The position numbers were made by a program, and so were the translations under genes. Positions 24,945 through 34,409 of a stretch of DNA of 64,000 nt are shown piece after piece. The DNA lies in NCBI GenBank assembly GCA_024234165.1, contig JACKOP010000001.1:868001-932000 (forward strand). Reading direction: 5' to 3'. The stretch's first letter is position 1. Every line of letters starts with the position of its first letter. The notes under the pieces are model-generated. The model was not told the DNA's origin. It did not search any database and worked only from the letters and a program-made list of their open reading frames with translations. This DNA is from Pseudomonadales bacterium (lineage in GTDB: Bacteria; Pseudomonadota; Gammaproteobacteria; Pseudomonadales; UBA5518).

Positions 24945-25004
24945 TGCTAACGCCGAAGTTAAGTCGTGCCGCGAAGCGGCATCGGCTTGAACGCATTGTT
25001 AGAC
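24945..25004 (-). other. attC (60 bp) of the aadA cassette
   Basis: TGCTAAC (24945-24951) and GTTAGAC (24998-25004) with the TGCCGCGAAGCGGCA central hairpin and TTAAGT/GCTTGAAC arms. Its 60-bp length and layout match the aadA-type attC known from mobile integrons and differ from the other sites here. Confidence 0.9.
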
Positions 25005-25796
25005 ATCATTGCCGAGCACCTTGGTGATCTCGCTTTTCATGAAGTGAATAAATTCTTCCAACTTATCTGCGCGCAAGACCGAGCGATCTTCCTCTTGCCC
25101 AAGATAAGCCTGTCTAGCTTCAAGCAAGACAGACTGATGCTGGGCAGGTAGATGTTCCATTGCCCAGTTGGCAGCGACATCCTTCGGCGCGATTTTACCA
25201 GTTGCTGCGCTGTACCAAATGCGGGACAACGTAAGCACTACATTTCGCTCATCGCCGGCCCAGTCGGGCTGCGAGTTCCATAGCTTCAAGGTTTCATTCA
25301 GCGCCTTGATTAGATCTTGTTCAGGAACTGGATCAAAGAGTTCCTCCGCCGCTGGACCTACCAAAGCCACGCTATGTTCTCTCGCTTTCGTTAGCAAGAT
25401 AGCCAGATCGATGTCGATCGTGGCTGGCTCGAAGATACCCGCAAGAATGTCATTGCGCTGCCATTCTCCAAATTGCAGTTCGCGCTTGGCTGGATAACGC
25501 CACGGCATAATGTCTTCGTGCACGACAATGGTGACTTCTATAGCGCGGAGAATCTCACTCTCGCCTGGGAAAGCCGAAACCTCCAAAAGATCGTTGAACA
25601 AAGCTCGCCGCGTTGTGTCATCAAGCCTTGCGGTCACAGTAACCAGCAAATCAATATCACTGTATGGCTTCAGGCCGCCATCCACTGCGGAGCCGTACAA
25701 ATGTACGGCAAGCAACGTCGGTTCCAGATGGTGCTCGATAACACTAAGCACCTTGGATAGTTGCGTCGAAATTTCGGCGGTCACTGAGTCCCTCAT
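24999..25796 (-). CDS. aadA: aminoglycoside (3'')(9) adenylyltransferase, AadA type
   Basis: 265 aa from ATG at 25796. Transfers AMP to the 3''-OH of streptomycin and 9-OH of spectinomycin. The nucleotidyltransferase motif HLYGSAVDGGLKPYSDIDLL (Gly-Ser and two catalytic Asp) is at about residues 33-52. KRELQFGEWQRNDILAG, IDIDLAILLTKAREHSV, ALVGPAAEELFDPVPEQDL, ERNVVLTLSRIWYSA and ARQAYLGQEEDR are all AadA hallmarks. Cassette layout GTTAGACATCATGAGG is the aadA cassette start. It is the attI-proximal cassette, so best placed for expression. By memory it is close to, but not identical with, AadA1. GC is visibly lower than the chromosome. The longer frame to 25853 runs into attI and is rejected. 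Confidence 0.95.
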   Translation of the reverse strand: MRDSVTAEISTQLSKVLSVIEHHLEPTLLAVHLYGSAVDGGLKPYSDIDLLVTVTARLDDTTRRALFNDLLEVSAFPGESEILRAIEVTIVVHEDIMPWRYPAKRELQFGEWQRNDILAGIFEPATIDIDLAILLTKAREHSVALVGPAAEELFDPVPEQDLIKALNETLKLWNSQPDWAGDERNVVLTLSRIWYSAATGKIAPKDVAANWAMEHLPAQHQSVLLEARQAYLGQEEDRSVLRADKLEEFIHFMKSEITKVLGNDV

Positions 25797-25799
25797 GAT

Positions 25800-26042
25800 G
25801 TCTAACAGTGAGTGGACGGGAATCGTCCGTGTTGTAACACGGCACTCATCCACCTAGCACGCAGCGACATCGAGCACCATCCAAGCACTGATGAAGAGCC
25901 TCCAGAACCCAAAGCCATGAAAAACAACATCCTGCTCGTCTTTCCTTTCGATCAGGTTCGAAAGCTCGCCGTGTTTTTACGCAGCGACTTGCCGTATAGC
26001 ACGCATGCAGCTGGATGGCCAGAATAGAACGCCATTTTCTTC
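25800..26042 (-). other. attI region and probable cassette promoter zone
   Basis: The attI-cassette junction is GTTAGAC (25800-25806, minus strand), the only core between the aadA start and intI. The 240 bp up to intI hold no gene. Read towards the cassettes, TTCTGG-18 bp-GCTATA (around 25995-26024) is a weak candidate Pc promoter. A hairpin CCGTGTTGTAACACGG at 25828-25843 lies near the junction. Confidence 0.7.
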
Positions 26043-26070
26043 TTGCTCCGGGCGACCACCGGGGTAGACT
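26043..26070 (+). promoter_or_regulatory. candidate intI promoter
   Basis: TTGCTC (26043-26048), 16-bp spacer, TAGACT (26065-26070), 31 bp before the intI ATG. GGGAGG precedes the ATG by 8 bp. No LexA box was recognised. Confidence 0.45.
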
Positions 26071-26100
26071 CACCCACACGTTCGACAGGGAGGTCGACCA

Positions 26101-27090
26101 ATGGCAGCACAGCGATTGCTTGACCGGGTGCGTGAACGGATACGTACACGCCACCTGAGTTATCGTACCGAGCAGACCTACCTCGCCTGGATCCTGCGAT
26201 TCATTCGCTTTCACGGGCTTCGCCATCCGAAAGACATGGGCGCGACCGAAGTCGAGGCCTTCCTGACACATCTCGCGGTCGATCGTAACGTAAGCGCCAG
26301 CACGCAGAACCAGGCCCTGAACGCGCTGCTGTTCCTTTATCGCGAGGTGCTCGGGCAGCCGTTCGGACAACTGGATTCTGTGACGCGCGCGCAGCGCCCC
26401 AAGCGCATCCCGGTCGTGCTGTCCGTCGGGGAAGTGGCTCGCGTACTCGCAAACCTTTCCGGGGTGCATTGGCTGATTTGCTGCCTGCAGTACGGATCCG
26501 GATTGCGGTTGATGGAAAGTGTTCGCCTGCGCGTGAAGGACCTGGACTTCGATCATCGCGCAATCCTCGTACGTGATGGCAAGGGCGCCAAGGATCGCGT
26601 TGTAACCCTGCCCGATGAACTGGTGGTGCCACTGCAACGCCACCTTACTGCACGCAAAGCCTTGTTCGATCGTGACACGTCGATGGACTTCGGCACGGTG
26701 TCGATTCCGTTTGCTCTCGAACGAAAATATCCGGCAGCGGCAGGCTCCTGGATGTGGCAGTACGTATTTCCCGCGACTCAGATTGGCACCGATCCACGCT
26801 CTGGACAAAGGCGAAGGCACCACATCGATGAGTCTGCCGTTCAGCGTGCGGTGCGCAACGCCGTGAGATCGGCTGACATACAAAAGCCGGCGAGTTGTCA
26901 TACGCTGCGGCATTCGTTCGCCACGCACCTGCTCGAACGCGGTGCCGATATCCGCACCGTGCAGGAGCAACTGGGACACAGCGACGTTCGCACCACGCAG
27001 ATCTACACGCACGTACTGCAGCGCGGCGGTCTCGCGGTGCGCAGTCCTCTTGGTGCAGCTCTATCGCCAAGCAACATCCGAGATGATTGA
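26101..27090 (+). CDS. intI: integron integrase IntI
   Basis: 329-aa tyrosine recombinase that joins attI and attC sites. The N-domain (YRTEQTYLAWILRFIRFHG, EVEAFLTHLAV, STQNQALNALLFLYREVLG) is that of integron integrases. In the catalytic domain, Arg is in GSGLRLMESVRLRVKDLD, Lys in RDGKGAKDRVVTLP, then HTLRHSFATHL, GHSDVRTTQIY with nucleophile Tyr. The IntI-specific insert (ALERKYPAAAGSWMWQYVFP and RRRHHIDESAVQRAVRNA) is present, separating it from XerC/D. It is intact and transcribed away from the cassettes, the classic arrangement. It converges with the VanZ-heparinase gene 37 bp downstream. Confidence 0.97.
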   Translation: MAAQRLLDRVRERIRTRHLSYRTEQTYLAWILRFIRFHGLRHPKDMGATEVEAFLTHLAVDRNVSASTQNQALNALLFLYREVLGQPFGQLDSVTRAQRPKRIPVVLSVGEVARVLANLSGVHWLICCLQYGSGLRLMESVRLRVKDLDFDHRAILVRDGKGAKDRVVTLPDELVVPLQRHLTARKALFDRDTSMDFGTVSIPFALERKYPAAAGSWMWQYVFPATQIGTDPRSGQRRRHHIDESAVQRAVRNAVRSADIQKPASCHTLRHSFATHLLERGADIRTVQEQLGHSDVRTTQIYTHVLQRGGLAVRSPLGAALSPSNIRDD

Positions 27091-27127
27091 CCAAAGTCCA
27101 ACGCACCACATCACAAGATTTTGTGCT

Positions 27128-30100
27128 TCAACGCCACGCACCGCCCCATGCCCGCAAGCGCTCGATCCAGGACGGCGCAACGGGTGACAGTGCCGATGAG
27201 TCCATAAGCCGGTGCTTCCGTGTGGCTCCGTCTCGATCGACAAGCTCTATCTCGACACTTTTGCTGCCGGGTTCGAACCACCAACGCGTGGTGCGCTTCG
27301 AACCGACGACTTCACAACCAACCCGATTTCCCGACTCGAGCAGACGCACGCGGTGGCTTGGGGCCGCATTGCCCAGCGTCGGCAGCAGCACCACCAGAAA
27401 CTGGTCATCGGCGTTTTCCCGCGCCGGGCTGACTTCGATGCGCCAGGCGCCTGGTTCACCGTTGTTGGGTCCGGTGCGGCGATTGTTCTTCAACAGCGTG
27501 CCGTGTTCGTCGTAGTTCACGCCGTCGACGAAAAAATCCAGCCCCCGCCCGCCAATCGCGTTGACGTTTGCGTCCTTCGGCAGCAGTACGCTTGCCGCAA
27601 GCGATCCGCCCGCACGTCCGGTTCGCTGCTGGGGCGCAACGCGAACGCGAAAGTCCCGCCCGCTCACGGTCGGCTGGTCGAGCGTATGCAGCAGCCAGCG
27701 TTTGCGAAACGACGCCTTGGTGGCGCGCACCTGGTCGAAGACGACGACCACATCATCGACGCGGTCGTAACCAAACGTGCGCCAGAGGCGCTCGACGCGC
27801 CGCGTGCGGTGCGAGAACATGCCCCGCCCCGACAGTTCGTTGGTATACGCTGGCGTGACGTCCGCCTGTGCAACGGCCAGTCCGTCCTCGTCCAGCACCT
27901 GTTCGATCCTGCCGGTGTGGTAGATGTCGCGCTTCGCGTTCCATTCGGCGAGGTCGAGCGGCGCTGGCTCCACACCCCAGCCGGAGCCGATGCGCCGCTG
28001 TCCACCGTCGTTGGCGATCGGACGCGGCTCTTGCCTGCCCGGTGCCGGGACCTTGTCTTCGGGGTCGGTCACGGTGACCACGTTGTGCGCGATCGCCTGG
28101 TAGGCGTAGTTCATGTGGTGGTCGGAACCGTACTGCGGTCCGTACAGCCCGCTGTCGATCGCGAGCGGCCCACCCTTGTAGATAGTGAACGCCCCCGCGT
28201 CGAGGTGCTGGTGCGACCAGAAGTTGTCGCCCGCCCTGAATGTCACGTAGCTCGCATCAGGTCCCCAGTCGCTGCGAGCGACGAGCAAACCGATACCATC
28301 GAAAAATTTTGTCAGCGGCAGTCGCGAACGGGCTGCGGGGTCGACCAGTCGTGGATTGCCAAGTGGCCCCCAGGGCCAACCGGTAGGGACTGCTCCCGGT
28401 GGAGGGTTCAGGGTGTAGGCAGCCGCATGGGAAAGCTCCAGCGCGAACGGTGCTGCGTCAGGCACGATGCGGTCGAAGAACGCACCGTCGCCCCAGCGCA
28501 TGTGCGTGCCGTCGGGTCGCGTGCGGTAGACGAGAAAATCGAGGAAGCCGCGAATGCCGGGTTCGCTCGCGATCAGGTCTTCGCCGGTGGCGCTGCGCCA
28601 CATCGCCGGCAACTGGTAGATCGCCTGGCCAATGCCGATGCCGACGTACTCGCCACCTTCGTGCCAGCCGCCGCTCTTGCCCATGATCTGCCGCCAGACG
28701 GGCAGCACGCGGTTCTTCCACAGGTCGTAGGTGAAGTTCATGATTGGCGCGGCGTGCGGATCGTCGCCGTAGAGCGCGATGCTGCACGCCATCAGCGCCT
28801 GCAGTGGCGAGTTGTAGAGGTAGACGTTGTACGGCGACAGGCGCTCCTTGCGAATCCTGTCGATGAGATAGTCGCAGGCCTCGATCGTCTTTTCTCTCAA
28901 TTGCAGTCGTTGCGCTTCGCTCCACTGCCCGTACAGCCAGTCGTAGGCCAGCGCGAGCGGCTTGCCCTGCTCGTGACCGCGCCAGCTCGGCTGCAACGCC
29001 AGCAGTCGTTGCAACAACAGATCCAGATCGACGCTGCCCGGTTCGAGTGCGGCTTGGCGCATCACGGCATCGAAATTTCCGCTGCCACCATTGGCTTGCC
29101 GGCGCAGCTCTTGCAGATAGCGCGGATTGGCATTGCGCAGCGTGTGCAAATCCGCCTCTGTCGGATACGGTAACCGTGGGTGCGCATAACGGAAGTTCGC
29201 AAGAGGCGCCGCAGGCAACTGCTCAGGCAACGGCAATTCATGGAGCCGGCTTTCGTCGACGCGTACCTCCTTCGGGTACCGGCTCACCATCACACCGCCA
29301 ATGGCCACGACAGCGATCGCCACCAGCACGATCGCGATGCTCCATACGCGATGCCTGCGATCCGTCTTTGCGCGAGAACGGCTACCGACGCCCGGACCCG
29401 CATCGGCATTGGCATCGACGTGGCCAGCCGGCACACGCCATACCGCCGCCCACGCTCCGAGCATCAGCAGCACGGTCGTGACATCACCAACCCGCCCCTG
29501 CACCTGCTGCTGGTGCCACTCGAAGGCGAAGGCCGTCAGCGCAACGAACAGGCCGCCACCCGTGGCCAGCAGCGCGCGGTGGCGCTCGTCCGACGCACGG
29601 CGTACCAGGTAGGCGAGCGCGGTGGCCGGCCACAGGCTTTCGAGGATCGACGCCATCCCGACCAATGGGTGTTCGAGATGCGCCGAGAATGGAATCCACG
29701 TGAAGCGATAGAACAATCCGCCCGGGTCGGCGCGCATCTGGTCCACCGCGAAGCCCGCAAGGATCACCAAGACCGCGATCCATGCGATGAACTGCCCACG
29801 GATCAAGCGCACGGCTGACGCCAGCAGGAGTCCGACAGATGCGCCTGCAAGCGCCTCGAGCGAGAGCTGTCGGCTGACGACCGGAATCTTGTAGAGGAGA
29901 ACGGCCACAACAAAGGCTGCGAAAACTCGGGTGATTGGGCGGCCCGGAATCGCGAGCGTGCTGGCAAGCAGCCCCAGCCCGGCAACGTTGAGCACATAGA
30001 CGCTGCACTGTGCCACGTCGAACGTCGCCGGGTGCAGCAGCGTGTTCCACAGCGGCGCCAGCCCGTGGCGCAGCTCGCCGACGTCGAGCGAAGGCACCAG

Positions 30101-30649
30101 CGGCGAAAGCTGCGAGAGCATCCAGAACCCGATCGCCAGCAGACCGACGTCCGCCAGCCTCCCCGATCTGAACCAGTGCCGCCTCCAGCGCAGGAGCACC
30201 GCCATCGGGCCGGAGTCGACGTGCCATGCTGCGCCCAGTACGGCACCGACCAGCGTTCCCGTGCTGTTCATCAACAGGTCCACGACGGAACTCACGCGCG
30301 CGGGAAGGAACTGCTGGACGAACTCCACGCTGAAACTGAGTGTTGCGCCGCACAGGGCCGCGAGCGCAACCGATGCAAACGGCGACATCCGTCGCGCCTG
30401 CAGTCGCACGAGCAGGAAGCCGAGCGGCATATAGGCGAGCACGTTCGTCAGCACATCGCCCGCGTTGAACTGACGCCCGGCGGATGGCGTGAGGAAGCCC
30501 AGCAGCCCACGTTCCGCACTGATCCAGCCGCTGAACGGGTACAGGGTCCCATAGACGACGACCGCGACGTACACCAGGGCGAGCGTCCCCCAGCGAACGT
30601 GCGCCCCCAACGGATGCGTGGATGAAGACGGCAACGCTGTTCGCTGCAT
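27128..30649 (-). CDS. VanZ-heparinase II/III fusion, membrane polysaccharide lyase-like protein
   Basis: 1173 aa. The N-terminal 400 residues hold about 10 membrane segments with a VanZ-type module (NAGDVLTNVLAYMPLGFLLV, FSVEFVQQFLPARVSSVVDL, NSTGTLVGAVLG) and a second VanZ-like repeat (WIPFSAHL, FEWHQQQVQGRVGDVTTVLL). After a basic linker and another membrane segment (about 435-455) comes a periplasmic heparinase II/III-like part: an alpha-toroid (LALAYDWLYGQWS, GGWHEGGEY) and a beta-domain with NFWSHQHLDAGAFTIYKGG and AIDSGLYGPQYGS. It probably cleaves an acidic exopolysaccharide at the cell surface, but the substrate is unknown. It is the first chromosomal gene beyond the integron. Confidence 0.85.
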   Translation of the reverse strand: MQRTALPSSSTHPLGAHVRWGTLALVYVAVVVYGTLYPFSGWISAERGLLGFLTPSAGRQFNAGDVLTNVLAYMPLGFLLVRLQARRMSPFASVALAALCGATLSFSVEFVQQFLPARVSSVVDLLMNSTGTLVGAVLGAAWHVDSGPMAVLLRWRRHWFRSGRLADVGLLAIGFWMLSQLSPLVPSLDVGELRHGLAPLWNTLLHPATFDVAQCSVYVLNVAGLGLLASTLAIPGRPITRVFAAFVVAVLLYKIPVVSRQLSLEALAGASVGLLLASAVRLIRGQFIAWIAVLVILAGFAVDQMRADPGGLFYRFTWIPFSAHLEHPLVGMASILESLWPATALAYLVRRASDERHRALLATGGGLFVALTAFAFEWHQQQVQGRVGDVTTVLLMLGAWAAVWRVPAGHVDANADAGPGVGSRSRAKTDRRHRVWSIAIVLVAIAVVAIGGVMVSRYPKEVRVDESRLHELPLPEQLPAAPLANFRYAHPRLPYPTEADLHTLRNANPRYLQELRRQANGGSGNFDAVMRQAALEPGSVDLDLLLQRLLALQPSWRGHEQGKPLALAYDWLYGQWSEAQRLQLREKTIEACDYLIDRIRKERLSPYNVYLYNSPLQALMACSIALYGDDPHAAPIMNFTYDLWKNRVLPVWRQIMGKSGGWHEGGEYVGIGIGQAIYQLPAMWRSATGEDLIASEPGIRGFLDFLVYRTRPDGTHMRWGDGAFFDRIVPDAAPFALELSHAAAYTLNPPPGAVPTGWPWGPLGNPRLVDPAARSRLPLTKFFDGIGLLVARSDWGPDASYVTFRAGDNFWSHQHLDAGAFTIYKGGPLAIDSGLYGPQYGSDHHMNYAYQAIAHNVVTVTDPEDKVPAPGRQEPRPIANDGGQRRIGSGWGVEPAPLDLAEWNAKRDIYHTGRIEQVLDEDGLAVAQADVTPAYTNELSGRGMFSHRTRRVERLWRTFGYDRVDDVVVVFDQVRATKASFRKRWLLHTLDQPTVSGRDFRVRVAPQQRTGRAGGSLAASVLLPKDANVNAIGGRGLDFFVDGVNYDEHGTLLKNNRRTGPNNGEPGAWRIEVSPARENADDQFLVVLLPTLGNAAPSHRVRLLESGNRVGCEVVGSKRTTRWWFEPGSKSVEIELVDRDGATRKHRLMDSSALSPVAPSWIERLRAWGGAWR

Positions 30650-30923
30650 TTCAGTACGTCATGGGGTTTTCATTGCACATTGCGATGTTTCCTGCCGTTG
30701 GCAGTTTGCCTGTTCGAAGGCCTGTAACGCACCATCTTCCAGGGAAAGCCGGCACGGTGCGTTGGACATCTGCCCGATACGCGACAAGAGCCGCGCCAAT
30801 CACAAGGCCCCGGACATGGCTCCACGGCCACCACTGCGCGAACCGGAAGACATCGACTGGGCCACTTTCTCGACAGCCTGTCCGATCACGACCGCCCGAT
30901 GCATCCTCAAACCTGGCGCGAAT

Positions 30924-33900
30924 TCAAGCCATTGCCGCGGATGCGCCAACCATGTCGATGTCGATCTTCTGGTGCGGCATGTCAATGCCGTGACGACGCA
31001 ATCGGGCCAGCAGCAGACTGTGCAGTGCGTCGGTCATCGGTAGGCGTTCGGACATTTCGCTGACGAAGACACGAACCTCGTAGATCAGCGCCGAATCGGT
31101 GATTTCCATCAGGAATACGCTCGGTGCAGGATCGCCGAGCACCCCGTCGCAATCCGTCATCGCTGCCTCGATCAACTGGCGCACGAGCTGTGTGTCGGCG
31201 TCCAACTGGACACGTATCTTCAATTTGACGCGAATGATGGTGTCGGTCAGCGACCAGTTGATCAATTGCTCGGTGATGAAGGCCTTGTTCGGCACGATGA
31301 TCTCGCGTCGGTCCCAGTCGAGGATGGTGGTCGCGCGGGTCTTGATCTGGGTAACCGTGCCGGTCAGGTCGCGGATGGTGATGACGTCGTTGAGGCGGAT
31401 CGGCTTCTCGAACAGGATGATGAGGCCCGAAACGAAGTTGGCAAAGATTTCCTGCAAGCCGAAACCCAGGCCAACCGTCAGCGCCGCGACCAGCCATTGC
31501 GCTCGAGCCCAGTCGATACCGACGAGATTCAGACTGGCCACGACACCGACCACGATGACCACGTACTTGGTGACGGTGGTGATGGCGAATCCCGTGCCGC
31601 GAGCCAGTCGCAGGTACTGCAACAGGCCCAGCTCCATCAGTCCCGGCAGATTGCGAACGACCACGGTCGTCAGGAACACAACGAAGGCGGCAAGCACCAG
31701 ATCCTTCAATGAAATGACGTCGGTCGCGACGTTGTCGCCGCTGCCGCTGGTGATTTGCCAGACGTGAACGCTGTCCAGGAAGCCGAAGGCGGTGCGCGTT
31801 TCCGACCACAGCGGAATCAGGCTGAACATGAAACCAAGCATCAGTACGGTGCGCAGCAGACCCATCGACTGCGCGCTGATGGTATCGAGGTCCAGTTCGT
31901 TCAGCGTCGTCGCAACCTCTTCCGGGTTGGGCAGGGCCTCGGCTTGTTCCGCAGGATTCGATTCACGCTCCTGCTGCCTTTCACGCTGCTGCATGGTCTG
32001 TGCGCGCCGTGCCCGGGCCCGGTCGAATGCCAGCCGACGGCGCTGGATCAGCATCCAGCGACGCACCAGGAAATAGACCAGCAGGAATCCAAACCCGAGC
32101 AGCAGCGACGTTTCGAGCTGCCACAGCAAGGTCCCGGCGGTCGCCAGGTAACCCATCAGCGCACCCGCGATGGCCAGCCATGGCGCACCGATGAGCATGC
32201 CCCACAGCAGGTGGTTGGTCCACGAGAGTCCCGAGCCGTTCGAATCCGTGATGATCAGCGGCACCGATCGCCGGTACAGACGCCATGCGAAGCGGCTGAG
32301 AACGATGGCAATCCAGATGAAACTGACACGCCCGAGCGTCGCATGGACTGCCGGCTCGTACAGGTTTGCGCTGGCATCAAACAGGAACAGGGCCGGCAGC
32401 AGCAACAGCATCGCACTCCTGAATTCACACCACGCCGAGCGCACCTTCTCGACACCCAGATTGAAATGGTGCACCAGCAACCCGTCCTGGTGACTCAACC
32501 CGCCAACCAGCACCCATATGAAGAGCGGAACGCCCAACTGCTGCGCAGCCCGATTCAATGCCCCGACCAGAGTGCCGTCTGCCTCGACCTGGAGTGCATT
32601 GCCAAACAACCACACCAGCGCTGCCGGCAGCAGCGCAACCAGCACACCGAGCAGCAACGCCACAAAGCTGTAACGGCCCATGTCACGCGTGACCTTGCCG
32701 ATCGCCGGTGCAACATGGGAGAGGTAGCGAACCAGGCCGTTGCGGGCAACGAACCCCAGCACAATCAACACCGTTGCAGCCAGTGCATGCAACGACAGGC
32801 GCGCCGTGCCGCTGCTTCGAATCGATCGTGCCAGTGGCTGCCACGTGGCAGGAGCAGCCAGCCAGCCGGCTGTTTCCCGCATCGACGTGACAAACGAACG
32901 GTCGACCGGGCGCACATCCGGCATCCAGAACAGCTTCTCGTTCGTCAGTTCGCGGATATCGGCCAAGTGCTTGTTATGCAGGGCATATGCACCTGCAAGG
33001 CTGACCTGTTCGCGAATGCTGGAGTCGATGGCACCAAGCAACTGTTCGAGCAGGCGCACGCGGGAGCGCAGCAACTTCTGCAACGACTCGCGCTGCGCTC
33101 GATCCAGCGCCTCGAACTCATCGTGCGTCAACACCCCTTGTGACGACTCGTTGCGCTGCAACGCGCCCAGCTCGCTCTGGAATTCATAGCGATCGACGCG
33201 CGCATGCACAGCGCCCGCTTCCAACGGTGCCAGAGCCAGCGGTGCCGGCAAGGCAAGCAGGCGTTGACGCATCGTTTCACCGAAGCTGCGATTGATCTGC
33301 AGCCACTGCAGTTGCTCGTTGAGATCGTTGCGCAGGCCCGCCAGCTCACCATTGCCCTGCTCGACGCGGCGCCGCTCCTGCTGCAGGCGTTCCATGTCCT
33401 GGCTGTAGCGTGCCAGCGTCGCGGCAAGTTCCTGGTTGCGACGACCCTGTGCCGCCAGCGCGGGTACATCTGCCATCGTGCCGCTCACGCGATCGCTGTC
33501 TGCGATGGTCGCCTCGGCGCTCGCACGCCGCAGTTCGATCTGACGAGCCTCCAGCGCTTCGATACGTCGCTTGTCGCCCTCCAGTTGGCGCTCGACCAGA
33601 GTCAGGCGCAGCCCCGCAATGCGCTGGCGCTGGCTCGCTGACAGCAGCCGCTGTTCGATCAACTGGATGTGTCGTTCCAGAGACTGCTGGCGCACACTGG
33701 CCAACAGCTCCTCGGCCCGATGAAGTTCGGTTGGCGTGGCGTTTTGCTGCAGCTTGTCCACTGCCTTGCGCGCCTGCTGCAATTGCGTTTGCAGGGTGCC
33801 AAGCAGGTTCTGGTCACCCGGTTCGTCGATCCTGCCGACTGCATCGACCAATTCATCGCGTTGTCGTTCGAGTTCGAGACGGTTGTTGCGTGCCTGCGCA

Positions 33901-34259
33901 AGGGCCTGGTCGATCCCCTCGGCATCCAGTCTGCCAACCGATGGCGACACATCCGGCACCGGTGCCGCCTTTTCCGCTTCCAGACCCTTGCGTGTCTGCG
34001 CGTATTCATCCATGAAGCGCCGCAGCTCCGCGAGTTGCTCCGCGTAGCGCTCGTCTTCACGTTTCAGTTGCAGCGCACTGCTCCAGATTTCACGCAGTTT
34101 CTTCTCCTCGGGCGTCGCATCGGCGCTGCCGTTGCGCAGCAACGATTCGAGGTCCAGCGCACGCGGCGCGGCGTTTGCCACCATCGCAGACAGGCACGCA
34201 AACACCGGCAGCAGCAGGCAAACCAGCAGGGTCGGGATTCTTGTCATGACGGACTTCAT
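30924..34259 (-). CDS. MscK/KefA-like mechanosensitive channel
   Basis: 1111 aa. Signal peptide (MTRIPTLLVCLLLPVFACLSAMVANA), then a long periplasmic coiled-coil/MscS-porin region (about residues 40-450), about 10 membrane helices, and a C-terminal MscS core: WLVAALTVGLGFGLQEIFAN (pore helix TM3), FVSGLIILFEKPIRLNDVI, TGTVTQIKTRATTILDWDRR and VPNKAFITEQLINWSLTD. The cytoplasmic domain ends near residue 1105. Length and domain order match MscK (about 1120 aa), which releases solutes on osmotic downshock and in E. coli responds to K+. A second in-frame ATG lies 4 codons inside. It reads away from the lipoprotein gene at 34410. Confidence 0.92.
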   Translation of the reverse strand: MKSVMTRIPTLLVCLLLPVFACLSAMVANAAPRALDLESLLRNGSADATPEEKKLREIWSSALQLKREDERYAEQLAELRRFMDEYAQTRKGLEAEKAAPVPDVSPSVGRLDAEGIDQALAQARNNRLELERQRDELVDAVGRIDEPGDQNLLGTLQTQLQQARKAVDKLQQNATPTELHRAEELLASVRQQSLERHIQLIEQRLLSASQRQRIAGLRLTLVERQLEGDKRRIEALEARQIELRRASAEATIADSDRVSGTMADVPALAAQGRRNQELAATLARYSQDMERLQQERRRVEQGNGELAGLRNDLNEQLQWLQINRSFGETMRQRLLALPAPLALAPLEAGAVHARVDRYEFQSELGALQRNESSQGVLTHDEFEALDRAQRESLQKLLRSRVRLLEQLLGAIDSSIREQVSLAGAYALHNKHLADIRELTNEKLFWMPDVRPVDRSFVTSMRETAGWLAAPATWQPLARSIRSSGTARLSLHALAATVLIVLGFVARNGLVRYLSHVAPAIGKVTRDMGRYSFVALLLGVLVALLPAALVWLFGNALQVEADGTLVGALNRAAQQLGVPLFIWVLVGGLSHQDGLLVHHFNLGVEKVRSAWCEFRSAMLLLLPALFLFDASANLYEPAVHATLGRVSFIWIAIVLSRFAWRLYRRSVPLIITDSNGSGLSWTNHLLWGMLIGAPWLAIAGALMGYLATAGTLLWQLETSLLLGFGFLLVYFLVRRWMLIQRRRLAFDRARARRAQTMQQRERQQERESNPAEQAEALPNPEEVATTLNELDLDTISAQSMGLLRTVLMLGFMFSLIPLWSETRTAFGFLDSVHVWQITSGSGDNVATDVISLKDLVLAAFVVFLTTVVVRNLPGLMELGLLQYLRLARGTGFAITTVTKYVVIVVGVVASLNLVGIDWARAQWLVAALTVGLGFGLQEIFANFVSGLIILFEKPIRLNDVITIRDLTGTVTQIKTRATTILDWDRREIIVPNKAFITEQLINWSLTDTIIRVKLKIRVQLDADTQLVRQLIEAAMTDCDGVLGDPAPSVFLMEITDSALIYEVRVFVSEMSERLPMTDALHSLLLARLRRHGIDMPHQKIDIDMVGASAAMA

Positions 34260-34409
34260 GGCCTATCGATGCCGAAGCGATGCGTATTCTGTCGCAAAAC
34301 GCACGCCCGCAGGGCATCACGCTGCACGGGTTTCAATTGTCGTCAGCGTGAAGCATCCTTTGCCCGTATCGATTTGCTGCGCAGAACACTCGAACTGGAA
34401 GGGAACGAC

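Noticed and set aside
25797..25853. 19-codon upstream extension of aadA
   Set aside because: It would cross the attI-cassette junction; the standard AadA start at 25796 follows the cassette core.
27212..29173. 653-codon open frame on the plus strand opposite the VanZ-heparinase gene
   Set aside because: It is antisense to a gene with clear domains, has no recognisable motif, and arises from high GC content.
31755..33143. 462-codon plus-strand frame opposite mscK
   Set aside because: His/Gln/Arg-biased composition and full overlap with the conserved channel gene mark it as a shadow frame.
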